Below are positions 44,243-53,627 of a DNA stretch of 64,000 nt, one piece after another. The notes beneath the pieces were generated by a model, which was given only the letters and a program-made list of their open reading frames with translations, ran no database searches and was not told the origin of the DNA. Position numbers and translations under genes: made by a program. This DNA is from Pseudomonas crudilactis (GTDB taxonomy: Bacteria > Pseudomonadota > Gammaproteobacteria > Pseudomonadales > Pseudomonadaceae). The DNA is taken from the NCBI RefSeq assembly GCF_013433315.1, contig NZ_WXVV01000007.1, forward strand, positions 124,001 through 188,000. Reading direction: 5' to 3'. Within the stretch, counting starts at the first letter, position 1; every line of letters starts with the position of its first letter.

Positions 44243-47167
44243 TTAGCCGAGCAATTGCGCCCAATTGATCGGGGCACTTTCACCCAGGGTAAAACCTTTG
44301 CCGGTCAGCGCCAGGTTGGCGTTGTACGCCGGATCCTGGGCAAACGCCGCGCTCCACTTCTCACGCAATGCCGCCAATGCTTCAGGGGCTTGCGGCAACT
44401 CGCCGGTGTGCAAGACCTGCACCAGCGGTGTCCACACGGTGAGGTAACCAGCCTGCCCGGCCTTGAGACACAGATCGACATCGCTGAAGCCGGCGGCGAA
44501 GGTCACGTCGTCCAGGCCACCCAGCGCTTCGAACAAGTCCTTGCGCACCATCAGGCACGCCTTCGACACCGCCGAGTAGTTCTGCTCGACCGCCAAGCGC
44601 TGCATGTAACCCTCGTTAGCGTGTTTCTCGCCGATGAAGGCCGAAGCTACCCCGTCGTTCAATCCGAGAATCAAACCTGCCTGAGAGATCTTGCCGTCGC
44701 GGTCCACCAGTTTGGCACCGACGATACCGACCTCAGGACGCTGGCCGTGATTGAGCAACGACTCGATCCAGTTCGGGTTGACCACTTCACTGTCGGTGGC
44801 CAGCAGCACCAGATATTCGCCCTGCGCCTGCTGACTGGCCGCGTTGTACAGCGCCACTTGATCAAGCGGACGATCAACCTGCAGCACGCGCACTTTGGCG
44901 TTGTGCAGCGTTCCCAGCCAATCATTGATCTCGGCCGACGGGTTCGAGCCGACCGCAATCAACAGCTCATAGCGGGTGTAACGGGTTCTGAGCAGCACGC
45001 CATCCAGGCAGCGTTTCAGTGCGGCAAGATCGTCGCCGGCGGAGACAATTACCGAGACCAGCGGCCGCTCGGCATGACGATAGTCAATCTGCCAGGTGCC
45101 TGGCTGCGTCGAAGTGACCTGAGCCTTGTAACCACGATTGCCCAAGTGCCGCAGCAGCGCCTGACGCTCGTGAGGATTTTCTTCCAGCACCGGCGCCCGG
45201 GTGATCAGCAGTGGCTCATCGAGATGGGCCAGACCGTCGAGACCACCCTCCTCGATGATGCGCAGCAGTACATCCAGCTCAAGCGCCTTGCTGAAATCGG
45301 CCTGATAACCGCCGAGCCCTGTCAGCACTTCGCGACGAATCAACCAGTGCCGTGCCATCAGTGACGGAACGCTTTGCAGCAGATCCAGGTTGAAGCCCGG
45401 GCGGAACAGATCGACCAGAGCCCCGTTTTCCTGGCGCTGGATTTCATCCGTGGCAACCGCACGCACACCCGGCGCAGCCATCAGTTCCAGACCGGCACGC
45501 AACAGGCCGGCAGCCGTGAACTCTTCACCCGCCTCAACCAGCAGCAACCAGTCGCTGGTCGATTGATTAACGCTCTGGTTGAGCTTGTCGACGAAGTTGC
45601 CTTGGGTCACTCGCACAAAGTGCAGGGTATTTTGTGCAGTGGTTGCCGCCGGCGGTTCACCGGTGGTGAACACCACGACCTTGAAGGCTTTGCTGTGGCC
45701 TTCGAGCAAGCTGTCCAGGGAGATTTGCAACTTGTCGATGTCGTTGTCCAGATCGAGCAGGAAGATGCCGAACTGCGGACCGCCGGCATTGTCTGCCAGG
45801 TGACGGGCAATCGCCGTGGCCTGCTCGGTATCCGGCGCACGCGCGGCGAGCCACTCGAGCAGGCGGCCGGTGAGCATCTTGGCGAATGTCGGCTGATGCC
45901 CTTCGAGCAACACCGCGTCCAGACGCGCGACCCAATCGCGCAGCACTGGCGCGTCGTCTTCCTCGTCCAGCGGTTGCAATTGCACGAGCAGTTGCTTGAT
46001 CACCGCGCGATTGAACACGTTGGCGTCGTGCGCCTGCCACAAGCGGTCGAGCACACTTTCCGGGGTGTCATTGTTGCGTGCCAGCATCAGGCTCTGCTGG
46101 CGAGCCCAGATACCTTCCAGCTCTTTGAGCTGAACGCGTCCGGCCGGCATCGCGTGCAACAGAAACTCGAATTGCGTCAGTTGATCGAAAAACACCTGGT
46201 TATAGAAAGGCATTTCCACGTATTGCTTCGGCCCGAACCGACGCTGCGGGCCGGACTCGATATCGATCCAGGTCGATTCGAAGATCAACTCGGCGGTGAG
46301 TGCCCGGTAGGTCCGCAGGCTTTCGGCCAGCGTGGCAAAACTCTTCAGGGCAAACTGTTTGCCCTGCTGTGGATCCTGATGCTGAAGCTGGGTCGGCAAC
46401 GACGCGAGGAACTCGGCAAACGCTTCGCGCCCGGCCACGTTCTTGGCGTCCATATAGGCCAGCGTGTGATAGATCTCGGTGTTGTGATCGGACTGCTCGT
46501 AGTTGATTTCGCGCACGACATACGGGATTGGCAGAATCCGCACCTTGCCCCGGGCCAGCATGTACCAGGTGTGACCGACTTCCTGCCACTGGAAGATCGT
46601 GTCTTGCGGCATGGCGGCGTACCAGTCGCGCAAGATCGCCGTACGCTGCACGGCGTAGAACGGCGGCAGGTACTGCTGCATGTAATCGAGCAAGCGCTCC
46701 TCGGCCTGATCGGCCGAGTAGTCTTCGCAGACTTTCTTGTCACGGCGGTAGTAATTGACGCTGTTGGCCAATGCCAGATACATCAGGCTGTAGCCATGGC
46801 ACAGGCTGTAATCAGGGTTGGCATCCATGAATGCCACGGCTTCGTACAGGGCTTCATGCACCAGGAAGTCATCGTCGGCGGCAAACACCATGTAAGGCGT
46901 TTGCAGTTGCTCGACACCGTAAGCCAGCTTGGCGCGAATACCCCAGTAGCCGAACTGCGGCAAGTGCTGATAATCCACGCGGGTGAATTCCTCGGGAATG
47001 CCCTGCAGCGCCACCGCCGATGAATCGAGCACCAGAATTCTGCACGGCAGGCTGCTGTAGAAGCGAATGGCTCTACGCAGAAACGCCGGGCGTTCGTGAG
47101 AGATCAGCACAACCGTCAACTGTTCGTTGAGTGCCAGATCGGTTCCTGAAATGTTCTTGCCTTGCAT
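44243..47167 (-). CDS. Large multidomain glycosyltransferase (TIGR00180-like plus GT2)
   Basis: 974 residues from MQGKNISGTDLALNEQLTVV, with GGGGA four bases from the ATG; 25 upstream in-frame codons overlap the neighbouring gene. The N-terminal about 330 residues are a GT-A domain of TIGR00180 type (VVLISHERPAFLRRAIRFYS and the metal-binding FAADDDFLV). The middle is helical. The C-terminal about 480 residues hold GT2-type modules (RPLVSVIVSAGDDLAALKRC; FSDVDLCLKAGQAGYLTVW). It probably extends the flagellin glycan. Its C-terminal half is related to the central part of the 1197-residue protein at 53628. Confidence 0.85.
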   Translation of the reverse strand: MQGKNISGTDLALNEQLTVVLISHERPAFLRRAIRFYSSLPCRILVLDSSAVALQGIPEEFTRVDYQHLPQFGYWGIRAKLAYGVEQLQTPYMVFAADDDFLVHEALYEAVAFMDANPDYSLCHGYSLMYLALANSVNYYRRDKKVCEDYSADQAEERLLDYMQQYLPPFYAVQRTAILRDWYAAMPQDTIFQWQEVGHTWYMLARGKVRILPIPYVVREINYEQSDHNTEIYHTLAYMDAKNVAGREAFAEFLASLPTQLQHQDPQQGKQFALKSFATLAESLRTYRALTAELIFESTWIDIESGPQRRFGPKQYVEMPFYNQVFFDQLTQFEFLLHAMPAGRVQLKELEGIWARQQSLMLARNNDTPESVLDRLWQAHDANVFNRAVIKQLLVQLQPLDEEDDAPVLRDWVARLDAVLLEGHQPTFAKMLTGRLLEWLAARAPDTEQATAIARHLADNAGGPQFGIFLLDLDNDIDKLQISLDSLLEGHSKAFKVVVFTTGEPPAATTAQNTLHFVRVTQGNFVDKLNQSVNQSTSDWLLLVEAGEEFTAAGLLRAGLELMAAPGVRAVATDEIQRQENGALVDLFRPGFNLDLLQSVPSLMARHWLIRREVLTGLGGYQADFSKALELDVLLRIIEEGGLDGLAHLDEPLLITRAPVLEENPHERQALLRHLGNRGYKAQVTSTQPGTWQIDYRHAERPLVSVIVSAGDDLAALKRCLDGVLLRTRYTRYELLIAVGSNPSAEINDWLGTLHNAKVRVLQVDRPLDQVALYNAASQQAQGEYLVLLATDSEVVNPNWIESLLNHGQRPEVGIVGAKLVDRDGKISQAGLILGLNDGVASAFIGEKHANEGYMQRLAVEQNYSAVSKACLMVRKDLFEALGGLDDVTFAAGFSDVDLCLKAGQAGYLTVWTPLVQVLHTGELPQAPEALAALREKWSAAFAQDPAYNANLALTGKGFTLGESAPINWAQLLG

Positions 47168-47216
47168 ATATTCCCCACAAGCGGCGCGTCGCCGAAAACC
47201 CATCGTTGTTTGTCGA

Positions 47217-47945
47217 TTAACGCACGCGGCGCAGATAACCATCCGGCGCGACAGTGATCAGCAATTTGCTGTGGATCGACTGATCGATCTCGAAATCGCG
47301 GTTCTCTTCCAGGTAGGCCCACACCGCGGTTTTCGGGTTGTCACCCTTGCCCCATGGACGATCCGGGAACGCATCGGCCGGCATGTCTTCAACGACGGTG
47401 TCCATGACCACGCAATAGCTGCCCACCGACACCAGTGGTGCATACAGGCGAAGCTCTTCGAGGACGTGCTCGTGGGTGTGGTTGGAGTCCAGCACCACCA
47501 GCACTTTTTTGCCCTGCACACGCTCGCGCACCTGATCGACGATGCTGCTATCGATGCTCGAACCCTGGATCATGCTGATGCGTTTGAACATCGGGTGCGC
47601 TTCGATGGCTTCGCGGTTGTGCTCGCGGATATCGATGTCGATGCCCAGTACTTCGCCGTGGCCGATCAGTTCCAGGATCGAGGCGTAAAACACCAGCGAA
47701 CCGCCGTGGGCGATGCCCGTCTCGACGATCACGTCCGGGCGCAGGTTCCAGATGATTTCCTGCATCGCGACCATGTCCTGCGGGAACTGAATGATCGGCC
47801 GGCCCATCCAGCTGAAGTTGTAGGTGTACTTGTGCTTGGCCGTGGTGCCGACCCAGTCCAGGGACTCGGTTTGCAGGGCCTTGTCGTTCTGCAGGCCTTC
47901 GATGTTGGCTTTTACTTCTTCGCGAAACTGTTCATGCGGATTCAT
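47217..47945 (-). CDS. CmcI-like (cephalosporin hydroxylase family) O-methyltransferase
   Basis: 242 residues. The SAM-binding region VIVETGIAHGGSLVFYASIL and LGIDIDIREHNREAI, plus VLDSNHTHEHVLEEL (metal-site Asp/His), match the CmcI/rhamnosyl O-methyltransferase family. Members methylate sugar hydroxyls; here a hydroxyl of the flagellin glycan is the likely acceptor. It lies after the NeuD-like gene and overlaps the 5' extension of the glycosyltransferase frame only outside the chosen start. Confidence 0.85.
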   Translation of the reverse strand: MNPHEQFREEVKANIEGLQNDKALQTESLDWVGTTAKHKYTYNFSWMGRPIIQFPQDMVAMQEIIWNLRPDVIVETGIAHGGSLVFYASILELIGHGEVLGIDIDIREHNREAIEAHPMFKRISMIQGSSIDSSIVDQVRERVQGKKVLVVLDSNHTHEHVLEELRLYAPLVSVGSYCVVMDTVVEDMPADAFPDRPWGKGDNPKTAVWAYLEENRDFEIDQSIHSKLLITVAPDGYLRRVR

Positions 47946-47974
47946 TGCAACTCTCCAAAAATTCGGGAAACGGC

Positions 47975-48640
47975 TTACCTGAACACCCTGGCGTCCGGGT
48001 AAGGCACTGCGTTGGTCTTGATGATCCTGGCGGGATTGCCCGCCACGACCGAAAAATCCGGAACATCTTTGGTCACGACCGCACCGGCACCGATGGTCAC
48101 CCAGCGACCGATGCGCAGGCGCGGCAGGATCGTGGCGTTGGTGCCGATAAAGGTCCCGTCACCGATTTCCACGCAACCGGCGATACACACGCCCGGCGCC
48201 ATGAACACCGAATGGCCGATCTGCCCCTCATGCCCCACGACACTGCCGGCACTGATGCTGGTGTTGTCGCCCAGTGTCACCTCGGCCTGCATCAGCACGC
48301 CTTCCTGCAGATAACTGCCCTGCCCCATGCGGATCATGCTCAGGTCGATACCCGGATGAACGAACTGGCCAAGACGTGCACCGGCATCCACCAGCTGACA
48401 GGTGGTTTCGTAGCGTAACCGCGTACTGCCGGTGATCAGATTGACGAAGCGCACGTCCTCGCCATTGAGTTCGCCGACAAGTTCGCAACCACCGAGCACC
48501 GGCACCCCGTAGAACAGCGTGCCGTGCTTGCGCGGATCGTTGTCGAGGAAGGCGAATTCGACGTTCGGCGTGCTGCGCTTGACGGCGTGCAGCATGCGCA
48601 CCGCTTCCGGGTTGGCGGCCCCCAGCAAATACAGCTTCAC
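47975..48640 (-). CDS. NeuD-like sugar acyltransferase
   Basis: 221 residues, GTG start overlapping the aminotransferase stop (GTGA). The N-terminal Rossmann-like nucleotide part (MKLYLLGAANPEAVRMLHAV) is followed from about residue 90 by a left-handed beta-helix of hexapeptide repeats (SISAGSVVGHEGQIGHSVF, IGDGTFIGTNATILPRLRIG). These enzymes acylate the amino group made by the adjacent aminotransferase. The acyl donor could be acetyl-CoA or the product of the island's FabH-like enzyme. Confidence 0.85.
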   Translation of the reverse strand: MKLYLLGAANPEAVRMLHAVKRSTPNVEFAFLDNDPRKHGTLFYGVPVLGGCELVGELNGEDVRFVNLITGSTRLRYETTCQLVDAGARLGQFVHPGIDLSMIRMGQGSYLQEGVLMQAEVTLGDNTSISAGSVVGHEGQIGHSVFMAPGVCIAGCVEIGDGTFIGTNATILPRLRIGRWVTIGAGAVVTKDVPDFSVVAGNPARIIKTNAVPYPDARVFR

Positions 48641-49758
48641 ACTGTGTGCCTGTGAGCCAGCAGATCCAGCACCACTTGCACCACGCGCTGTTGATCGGCG
48701 TCGGTCATGTCGTGATAGCTCGGCAGGTTGAAGGCGCGCTCGGGCAAGGCAAACGCCAGCGGCGTGTCGACCGCGTATTCGCTGAACATCGGCAGCGACG
48801 ACAGCGGCCAGAAAAACACCCGGGCGTCGATGTCGGCGGCCTGGAAGGCGGCAATCATTTGCTCGCGGTCGATGCCGGTGGCGGCATCGAACACCACGGT
48901 CGGCATCCAGTAGCCATTGCGAGCATGGGCCGGTTCGGGATTGAGCGACACACCCGGTACGCCTTCGAGCGCTCGCGCGTAGTTGGCAAAAATCGCCCGC
49001 TTGCGCTCGATCAACTCGTCGATTCGCTCGACCTGGGCGCAGCCAACGGCGGCCTGCAGATTGCTCATTTTGTATTTGAAACCGACAAACTCCGGCCAGA
49101 ACTGTTTAGTGCAACCCGCCACACGCCCATGGTTGGACAGGGTCAGAACACGCTCATACAAAGCTTTGTCGGACGTGACGAACATGCCGCCCTCACCGGT
49201 GGTCATGGTCTTGGTGCCATGAAACGAAAAAGCGCCGAAAGCCCCCAGCGAACCGGCAGCCTGGCCGCGCCATTGCGAGCCGATGGCTTCCGCCGCGTCT
49301 TCGATCACCGGGATGCCGAACTCGTCGCCGATGGCGAGCAGTGCGTCCATGTCACACAGGTTGCCGTACAAATGCACGGCGAGAATCGCCTTGGTGCGCG
49401 GGCTGATCGCCTTTCTGACTTGTTGCGGATCCAGGCACCAGCTATCCGCCAGAACATCGACGAACACCGGCGTGGCGCCCAGGTAAGTGATCGGCGCCGC
49501 CGAGGCAATCCAGTTGGTGTTGGCCAGGATCACTTCATCGCCAGCTCCCACGCCCAGGGCGGCCATGCCCATGTGCAGCGCGCCGGTGCAGCTGGAGGTG
49601 GCGATGGCGTAGGTGGCGCCCAGATGCTCGGCAAAGCCGTGCTCGAAACGTGTCAGGTATTCGTAGCAACGTGCGCCCCAGCCGTTTTGTACGGCGTCCA
49701 GGGCGTACTGCGCTTCGAGTTCGCCAACGCTGGGTTTGGTGTAATGAATTCTGCTCAT
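48637..49758 (-). CDS. DegT/DnrJ/EryC1-type sugar aminotransferase
   Basis: 373 residues from MSRIHYTKPSVGELEAQYAL; the ATG overlaps the C-methyltransferase stop (ATGA). The PLP-binding Lys is present in AFSFHGTKTMTTGEGGMF, so it is a true aminotransferase and not a ColD/RfbH-type dehydratase, which carries His there. It resembles perosamine/viosamine 4-aminotransferases and probably aminates C4 of the 4-keto-6-deoxy sugar made by RfbG. Confidence 0.9.
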   Translation of the reverse strand: MSRIHYTKPSVGELEAQYALDAVQNGWGARCYEYLTRFEHGFAEHLGATYAIATSSCTGALHMGMAALGVGAGDEVILANTNWIASAAPITYLGATPVFVDVLADSWCLDPQQVRKAISPRTKAILAVHLYGNLCDMDALLAIGDEFGIPVIEDAAEAIGSQWRGQAAGSLGAFGAFSFHGTKTMTTGEGGMFVTSDKALYERVLTLSNHGRVAGCTKQFWPEFVGFKYKMSNLQAAVGCAQVERIDELIERKRAIFANYARALEGVPGVSLNPEPAHARNGYWMPTVVFDAATGIDREQMIAAFQAADIDARVFFWPLSSLPMFSEYAVDTPLAFALPERAFNLPSYHDMTDADQQRVVQVVLDLLAHRHTV

Positions 49759-50981
49759 TGGATGATCAACTCCGGAACGGCGACGACAAAGCGTGCGCCC
49801 CATGCCTTGGCCGCAGACAGTTGCTGCGTCACTTCGCTTAACAGGTTCCACGGCAACACCAGAATGTAGTCCGGCTGCTCCTGAGCAATCCGCGCAGGTG
49901 CAACAATCGGAATGCGGCTGCCCGGCAAGCATTTGCCCTGTTTGTGCGGGTTGGCATCAGCCACCCAGGCCAACAGATCCGGTTTGACCCCGGCATAGTT
50001 GAGCAAGGTATTACCCTTGGCCGCCGCGCCATAACCGACCACCCGTTTGCCGTCAGCCTTGGCCTGCAACAGGAAGCGCAGCAGCTCGTGCTTGATGCGT
50101 TCAGCGGCGGGCGCGAGGGTCGCGTAGTACTCGGCGGTTTTCACCCCGGCATCGAGTTCGGCCTGCAACTGTTGCTGCACCGTTGGCTGCACCGGGCGAC
50201 GCTCGCCGTCCTTGCGCTGCACGAACACCCGCAATGATCCGCCGTGGGTGCTCAACTGGCTGACGTCGAACACTTCCAGGCCATTGCGCTCGCACAGCGT
50301 CTGCACGGCAGTCAGCGACAGGTAGGAATAATGTTCGTGGTACAGCGTGTCGAACTGCGCGCCGGCCATCAGCGTCAGCAGTTGCGGGAATTCGAAAGTG
50401 GCCACGCCGGCTGGCTTGAGCAACGTCGCGAAACCACCGAGGAAATCATTGATGTCCGGCACATGCGCAAGCACGTTGTTGGCCGCCATCAAATCGGCGC
50501 CCCAGCCTTCGCTTTGCAACTGCGCGGCGGTGTCGCGACCGAAGAACAACTCACGAATCTGCAGACCTTTCGCGCGCGCCGCTTGTGCGGTGCTGCGTGT
50601 CGGCTCGACGCCGAGGCACGGAATACCGCGACCGGCTACGTACTGCAGCAGGTAACCGTCGTTGGCGGCGATTTCCACCACGCGGCTGTCGGCAGTCAGG
50701 CCGAAGCGCTCGACCATCTCGGCGACATAGCACTCAGCATGGGCCAGCCAGGTGCTGGAGAACGAACTGAAATAGGCGTACTCGGCGTCGAACAGGCTGT
50801 CGGCGCTGGTGTAATCCTCGGTCTGTACCAGCCAGCATTGCTGGCACACCGCGATCTTCAGCGGCACCCACTGCTCGGCCTGCTCCAGGCGATCAGCGTG
50901 GACGTAGGCGTTGGACGGCGGCGAGGTGCCAAGGTCGATCAGCGGCAGGCTCAGCGGTGCGGCGCACCCACGGCAGTTCAT
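49755..50981 (-). CDS. NDP-hexose C-methyltransferase
   Basis: 408 residues in three parts: an N-terminal zinc-binding segment with four Cys (CRGCAAPL ... CQQCWLVQ), a SAM-dependent core (VVEIAANDGYLLQYVAGRGI and ADLMAANNVLAHVPDINDFL) and a C-terminal domain (VVGYGAAAKGNTLLNYAGVK). This is the architecture of TylC3/EvaC-type enzymes that add a branch methyl to a 4-keto sugar, usually at C3. The start overlaps the epimerase stop. Confidence 0.9.
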   Translation of the reverse strand: MNCRGCAAPLSLPLIDLGTSPPSNAYVHADRLEQAEQWVPLKIAVCQQCWLVQTEDYTSADSLFDAEYAYFSSFSSTWLAHAECYVAEMVERFGLTADSRVVEIAANDGYLLQYVAGRGIPCLGVEPTRSTAQAARAKGLQIRELFFGRDTAAQLQSEGWGADLMAANNVLAHVPDINDFLGGFATLLKPAGVATFEFPQLLTLMAGAQFDTLYHEHYSYLSLTAVQTLCERNGLEVFDVSQLSTHGGSLRVFVQRKDGERRPVQPTVQQQLQAELDAGVKTAEYYATLAPAAERIKHELLRFLLQAKADGKRVVGYGAAAKGNTLLNYAGVKPDLLAWVADANPHKQGKCLPGSRIPIVAPARIAQEQPDYILVLPWNLLSEVTQQLSAAKAWGARFVVAVPELIIQ

Positions 50982-51538
50982 AGACGCACTCCAGCAAAGT
51001 GTTGATCGAACGCGGGATGGCTGGAATCACGCGCTGACAAATTATTGACAGGCAACGGCCAGGCAATTGCCAGCCGTGGATCGTTCACCGACAGACCGCC
51101 CTCGTGTTCCGGCGCGTAATCGGCGCTGTGCAGGTAGAGCAATTCGGCATCTTCAGTGAGGGTCTGGAAACCATGAGCGAAACCGGCCGGTATCAACAGG
51201 CTGCGGCCATCGCCGGCCTTCAGGTGCTCGGCGTGCCAGTGCAGAAACGTCGCGGAGTCAGGACGCAGATCCACCGCCACGTCCCACACTTCACCGCGCA
51301 GGCAGGTGATCAGTTTGGCTTCCGGGGCGTTGCCATTCTGATAATGCAGACCGCGCACACTGCCCTTCTCGCGGGTGCAGGAATGGTTGATCTGGCGGAT
51401 ATGGAATTCGCTGCCGAACGCACTCAGGCTGCCTTCGCAGAACAGCCGGGCGAAGTGCCCGCGCTGATCTTCGAAACGCTTGTGCTGGACGCTGAACAAT
51501 CCGGCCAGCGGCAACGCTTTCAGAGAAAACTCACTCAC
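50978..51538 (-). CDS. dTDP-4-dehydrorhamnose 3,5-epimerase-like (RfbC family) enzyme
   Basis: 186 residues, GTG start overlapping the rfbG stop. The cupin core shows the active-site His in GSVRGLHYQNGN, the IPAGFAHGFQTL motif and the Tyr-containing AELLYLHSADYAPEHEGGL. In this context it likely epimerises a CDP-4-keto-6-deoxyhexose at C3 and/or C5 before C-methylation. Confidence 0.9.
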   Translation of the reverse strand: MSEFSLKALPLAGLFSVQHKRFEDQRGHFARLFCEGSLSAFGSEFHIRQINHSCTREKGSVRGLHYQNGNAPEAKLITCLRGEVWDVAVDLRPDSATFLHWHAEHLKAGDGRSLLIPAGFAHGFQTLTEDAELLYLHSADYAPEHEGGLSVNDPRLAIAWPLPVNNLSARDSSHPAFDQHFAGVRL

Positions 51539-52617
51539 AGCGCGCCTCGGTACAGGTTCAATTGGCCGAGGGTGACGTTGCGCATGTCATCGCCGTTCTG
51601 CCACGCCAGGTGCCAGTCGAGGGTCTGGGTCAGGCATGCCTGCAAGGTCCAGCGTGGTTGCCAGCCCAGCAGTTGACGTGCGCGGCTGCTGTCCAAACGC
51701 AGCAGGCCCGCCTCGTGCAGTTCGCTTTTCTCGATGCGCAAACCGCGCGCCTGCGGCCAGCGACTGGCGAGCAATTCGACCACTTCGCCAACGCTGCACA
51801 TGTCCGCCTCGCCCGGGCCGAAGTTCCACGCCCCGGCGTATTCCGGACCTTGTTCGTAGAGGCCAGCGGCCAGTTGCAGATAACCGGCCAAAGGTTCCAG
51901 CGCGTGCTGCCATGGGCGCACGGCTTGCGGATAGCGCAGGGTCACCGGCTCGTCGGCGGTCCAGGCCTTGAGCACGTCGGGAATCAGTCGCTCTGGGGCA
52001 AAATCACCGCCGCCCAAGACGTTGCCGGCACGCGCCGTGGCCAAGGCCAGACCGTGCTCAGCGTATTTGTCCGCCGGAAAGAATGACGCGGCATAAGACT
52101 GCGCCAACAGTTCGCAGCAAGCCTTGCTGCTGCTGTAAGGATCATGGCCACCAAGGGCTTCGTCTTCGCGGTACGGCCACAGCCATTCCTTGTTGGCGTA
52201 GACCTTGTCGGTGGTCACCAGCACACAGGCGCGCACGCAGCCGACCTGACGAATCGCTTCAAGCAGGTTCAGCGTGCCCATGACGTTGCTGGAGTAAGTG
52301 CCGAGCGGATCGCGATAGCCTTCACGCACCAGCGGTTGAGCCGCCAGGTGCAAAACAATCTCCGGCTCAGTGTCGGCGATGATTTCCAGCAAGGCGCCAA
52401 GATCCCGCAGGTCACCGCGCTGATCATTGATGCCTTCGTGCACCCGCGCCAATTCAAACAGGCTCGGCTCGGTCGACGGATCGAGGGAAAAACCGCTGAC
52501 TTGCGCGCCGAGGCTTTGCAGCCACAGGGTCAGCCAACTGCCTTTGAAACCGGTGTGCCCGGTGACGAGGACGCGTTTGCCGCGCCAGAAATCCGCACTC
52601 AGTCCCATTGCTTCCAT
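51535..52617 (-). CDS. rfbG: CDP-glucose 4,6-dehydratase RfbG
   Basis: 360 residues from [20 protein letters not shown]; this ATG has GGAGG four bases upstream and overlaps the end of rfbF by about 19 bases. The SDR motif [20 protein letters not shown], the catalytic Thr in [12 protein letters not shown] and the Tyr/Lys in [13 protein letters not shown] are present. It makes CDP-4-keto-6-deoxyglucose. Confidence 0.95.
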   Translation of the reverse strand: MEAMGLSADFWRGKRVLVTGHTGFKGSWLTLWLQSLGAQVSGFSLDPSTEPSLFELARVHEGINDQRGDLRDLGALLEIIADTEPEIVLHLAAQPLVREGYRDPLGTYSSNVMGTLNLLEAIRQVGCVRACVLVTTDKVYANKEWLWPYREDEALGGHDPYSSSKACCELLAQSYAASFFPADKYAEHGLALATARAGNVLGGGDFAPERLIPDVLKAWTADEPVTLRYPQAVRPWQHALEPLAGYLQLAAGLYEQGPEYAGAWNFGPGEADMCSVGEVVELLASRWPQARGLRIEKSELHEAGLLRLDSSRARQLLGWQPRWTLQACLTQTLDWHLAWQNGDDMRNVTLGQLNLYRGAL

Positions 52618-53372
52618 GGGGCCTCCCCGCTCTGCCACAGGGCTTCGAGATGGTTCTTGTCGCGCAGGGTGTCCATGGGCTGCCAGAAACCGTCGTGCTG
52701 AAACGCCATCAACTCACCGCGGGCGGCCAGTCCGTCCAGCGGGCCGGACTCCCACGACGTCGAATCGCCTTCGATCAGCGGCAGGACCTTGGGCGACAGC
52801 ACGAAAAAGCCGCCGTTGATCCAGCCACCGTCGCCGCGTGGCTTCTCGGTGAAACCCAGCACCCGGTCACCTTCGCGATCCAGCGCGCCGTAGCGGCCCG
52901 GCGGTTGTACGGCGGTGACGGTGGCCAGTTTGCCGTGAGTCAGGTGGAAATCGACCAATGCGCTGATGTTCAAATCGGAAACGCCGTCGCCATAGGTGAA
53001 GCAGAAGGCTTCTTCATTTTCCAGATAGCGCGCGGCTCGCCCCAGGCGGCCACCGGTCATGGTTTCTTCACCGGTATCGATCAGCGTCACGCGCCATGGC
53101 TCGCTGTAATTCTGGTGAACGTCCATGCGATTTTCACGCATGTCGAAGGTCACATCGGAGGTGTGCAGGAAGTAGTTGGCGAAGAAGTCCTTGATCGCGT
53201 ACCCCTTGTAGCCCAGGCAAATCACGAAATCGTGAATCCCGTGGGCGGAGTACTGCTTCATGATGTGCCAGAGAATTGGCTTGCCGCCAATCTCGATCAT
53301 TGGCTTGGGCTTGAGGTGCGACTCTTCACTGATGCGCGTGCCCAGACCACCCGCCAAAATAACTGCCTTCAT
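52599..53372 (-). CDS. rfbF: Glucose-1-phosphate cytidylyltransferase RfbF
   Basis: 257 residues. The start [20 protein letters not shown] is the nucleotidyl transferase signature; [20 protein letters not shown] and [14 protein letters not shown] follow. It makes CDP-glucose and opens the CDP-sugar operon. The 255-base gap upstream contains the terminator of the preceding glycosyltransferase gene and must contain the promoter, which I could not define. Confidence 0.96.
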   Translation of the reverse strand: MKAVILAGGLGTRISEESHLKPKPMIEIGGKPILWHIMKQYSAHGIHDFVICLGYKGYAIKDFFANYFLHTSDVTFDMRENRMDVHQNYSEPWRVTLIDTGEETMTGGRLGRAARYLENEEAFCFTYGDGVSDLNISALVDFHLTHGKLATVTAVQPPGRYGALDREGDRVLGFTEKPRGDGGWINGGFFVLSPKVLPLIEGDSTSWESGPLDGLAARGELMAFQHDGFWQPMDTLRDKNHLEALWQSGEAPWKQWD

Positions 53373-53561
53373 CCTCTCCCCTCTCGTTCGTCACAGGGCT
53401 GCGCATCGCTTTCTTGAGCGTTGCGGCCTTCTGGCTAAACCTTTCTGCCGTTTCGGGCGCAGGGGCAATGACCGCGAGCGCTCGTTTTATGGCGATTTGA
53501 GGGGGACTTGCAGGAAACGCGCCAGCTCGGTGCGCTACGTGTCGCAGGACGTGCAGCCATG

Positions 53562-53599
53562 AAAAAAGGGATGAATCCGTCACCGGACTCATCCCTTTC
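53562..53599 (-). terminator. Intrinsic terminator of the 1197-residue glycosyltransferase gene
   Basis: A 15-base arm AAAGGGATGAATCCG pairs with CGGACTCATCCCTTT (one mismatch) around a 4-base loop. On the minus strand a run of six T follows. It lies 28 bases after the gene. Confidence 0.92.
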
Positions 53600-53627
53600 A
53601 TCGAGCTGTTTCAACGATTGGAACCGG

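Noticed and set aside
48637..49758. Aminotransferase-family protein considered as a ColD/RfbH-type 3-dehydratase because of the CDP-sugar context
   Set aside because: The PLP-binding position has Lys (GTK), not the His that defines ColD-type dehydratases; RfbH-type N-terminal Fe-S features are also absent.
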